This document shows positions 36,226-37,633 of a stretch of DNA of 37,633 nucleotides, one piece after another. A program made the position numbers and the translations under genes. The DNA comes from Marine Group II euryarchaeote MED-G34 (GTDB taxonomy: Archaea; Thermoplasmatota; Poseidoniia; Poseidoniales; Thalassarchaeaceae). The stretch's first letter is position 1. The number at the start of each line of letters is the position of its first letter. Location of the stretch: contig NTJT01000010.1 in the NCBI GenBank assembly GCA_002457605.1, positions 1 to 37,633 of the forward strand, written 5' to 3'. A model generated the notes under the pieces. It ran no database searches. It saw only the letters and a list, made by a program, of their open reading frames with translations, and was not told the DNA's origin.

Positions 36226-36913
36226 GAGCCACATCAAGCGCCTGGTCATGCCACGCAGTTGGCCTCTGCCTCGCAAGTCCTCCATTTGGGTGCAGAAGCC
36301 CAACCCCGGAGGTCACTCCATCGAGAACTGCATGCCACTAGCTCTCGTCCTGCGCGACGTCCTTGGTGTTGCACACACCCGACGCGAGGCCAAGCGTATC
36401 CTGCATTCTCGCCAAGTCATGGTAGATGGTCGCATCGAGACCGACGATGGCCGAGGAGTTGGTTTGATGGACGTTCTATCGGTAGGCGAGAAGAACTTCC
36501 GCTGTGTACTTGACACCAACGGCAAGCTGCGATACCGCCCTATTCCAAAGAATACGGTCGGCAGCAAGATCTGCCGTGTAACTGGCAAGACTACTATTCG
36601 AGGTGCGAAGACACAGTTGCACCTGCACGACGGCAGGAACCTGCTGATGGACGACGCTTCGGCCTACAAGAGCGGCGACAGCGTCGTCATCTCCCTTCCG
36701 GACCAACAGATTACCTCTCACCTTCCTTTCACTGAAGGTGCTCAGTCATACCTGACGGGTGGCAGCCACATTGGCGAGATTGCTACAGTTCGTGGACACG
36801 ATGTCAAACGCTCTTCCAAGGCGAACGAGGTCCAGTTCGACGATTTCCTGACCATTGCAGACTATGTCTTCATCATCGGCTCTGAGTCAGACATTCCGGG
36901 GGCTGAATCATGA
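36218..36913 (+). CDS. rps4e: Ribosomal protein eS4
   Basis: HIKRLVMPRSWPLPRKSSIWVQKPNPGGHSIENCMPLALVLRDVLGVAHTRREAKRILHSRQVMVDGR. Confidence 0.96.
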   Translation: MSRSHIKRLVMPRSWPLPRKSSIWVQKPNPGGHSIENCMPLALVLRDVLGVAHTRREAKRILHSRQVMVDGRIETDDGRGVGLMDVLSVGEKNFRCVLDTNGKLRYRPIPKNTVGSKICRVTGKTTIRGAKTQLHLHDGRNLLMDDASAYKSGDSVVISLPDQQITSHLPFTEGAQSYLTGGSHIGEIATVRGHDVKRSSKANEVQFDDFLTIADYVFIIGSESDIPGAES

Positions 36914-37633
36914 GTGAGGAGGCCAATGTGATGCTGGCTCCTTCCATCATCAAGGTAACCATCAACATCGGTGTCGGCGAGGGCGGCCAGAGGCTACAAC
37001 TCGCCGAAAGGGTCCTCGAGGTCCTCACTGGCATGAAACCCGTGCGCACCTTGGCTACTCAGACCAACCGCGACCTCGGCACACGCAGAGGTTCTCCAAT
37101 AGGATGCAAGGTCACCATCCGTGGCGAAGAGGAAATCAAGAAGTTCCTCAAAGACGCATTTTGGGTCCGCCAAAACACACTTCCTTCTTACAACTTTGAC
37201 TCTTCGGGAAACTTGTCCTTTGGAATTTCCGACTACACAGACTTCCCAGGTCAGAAATATGATCCAGACATAGGAATTTTTGGAATGGACGTCAATGTAG
37301 TCCTGGAAAGGCCCGGTCACAGAGTCTCCAGAAGGAGGCAGCAGTCAAGAAAAGTTTCTGCCAGCCATCGTGTTGGTCCAGAAGAATCCAGAGCATGGTT
37401 CTCGAAAATCTACAATTTGAAGATAGTCGGAGATGGGGAGGAAGAGGAAGATGAAGATGACGAAATTGATGTCCCCGTTGATGAACTTCCAGATATCATC
37501 AAGCAAGCCGTTGAAGCTGCTGTACCTGGCGGCGATATAACAGAAGCCGAACTTGAGATGGAAGATGGCCAGCAAGTCTACGAGGTAACCGTCGAAAAAG
37601 ACGGCCAGGAGTTTGAGGTTGAAGTTTCCAAGG
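36910..37633 (+). CDS. rpl5: Ribosomal protein uL5 with C-terminal acidic linker and PepSY-like domain (truncated by window end)
   Basis: Open from ATG 36910 to the window end, so absent from the ORF track. L5 motifs: KVTINIGVGEGGQRLQLAERVLEVLTGMKPVRTLATQTN, FGISDYTDFPGQKYDPDIGIFGMDVNVVLERPGHRVSRRR. Then GDGEEEEDEDDEIDVPVDELPDIIKQAVEAAVPGGDITEAELEMEDGQQVYEVTVEKDGQEFEVEVSK. Confidence 0.93.
   Translation, partial: MSEEANVMLAPSIIKVTINIGVGEGGQRLQLAERVLEVLTGMKPVRTLATQTNRDLGTRRGSPIGCKVTIRGEEEIKKFLKDAFWVRQNTLPSYNFDSSGNLSFGISDYTDFPGQKYDPDIGIFGMDVNVVLERPGHRVSRRRQQSRKVSASHRVGPEESRAWFSKIYNLKIVGDGEEEEDEDDEIDVPVDELPDIIKQAVEAAVPGGDITEAELEMEDGQQVYEVTVEKDGQEFEVEVSK

Noticed and set aside
1-37633. CRISPR array, transposase or prophage
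   Set aside because: No regularly spaced repeats, no transposase/integrase motifs or phage structural genes seen.

Overview
The 37.6 kb window is gene-dense and archaeal. Gene content and order suggest a Thermoplasmatota / Marine Group II (Poseidoniales)-like euryarchaeon; this taxonomic call is inference. From left to right it holds: the end of a dipeptide ABC transporter ATPase pair; an MFS transporter; a split glutamate-synthase operon with two tandem paralogous FMN-barrel subunits; a D-amino-acid-oxidase-like gene; CPBP and DUF92 membrane proteins; a membrane protein with a cysteine-less thioredoxin-like domain; an intron-containing tRNA-Trp(CCA); a secreted subtilase; an aminotransferase; a large surface protein with an EP-repeat tail; a thermosome subunit; a two-gene redox-like operon; a Hef-type helicase without a nuclease domain; and a long ribosomal-protein operon (L3-L4-L23-L2-S19-L22-S3-L29-aIF1-Rpp29-S17-L14-L24-S4e-L5) that runs off the right edge. 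The strongest second-look items are: (1) a ferredoxin-flavodoxin-SdhB-like fusion next to an HdrB-like protein, in which nearly all canonical Fe-S cysteines of the SdhB and HdrB parts are gone; (2) a tRNA-Trp intron that encodes a box C/D guide complementary to its own anticodon loop, with C34 at the N+5 position; (3) short perfect hairpins with a CC-(GTA/TAC/GATA)-GG apex and different but complementary arms in five intergenic regions; (4) a structured leader upstream of the ribosomal operon; (5) ribosomal protein L5 carrying an acidic linker and a PepSY-like C-terminal domain, with a compositional break inside the gene.
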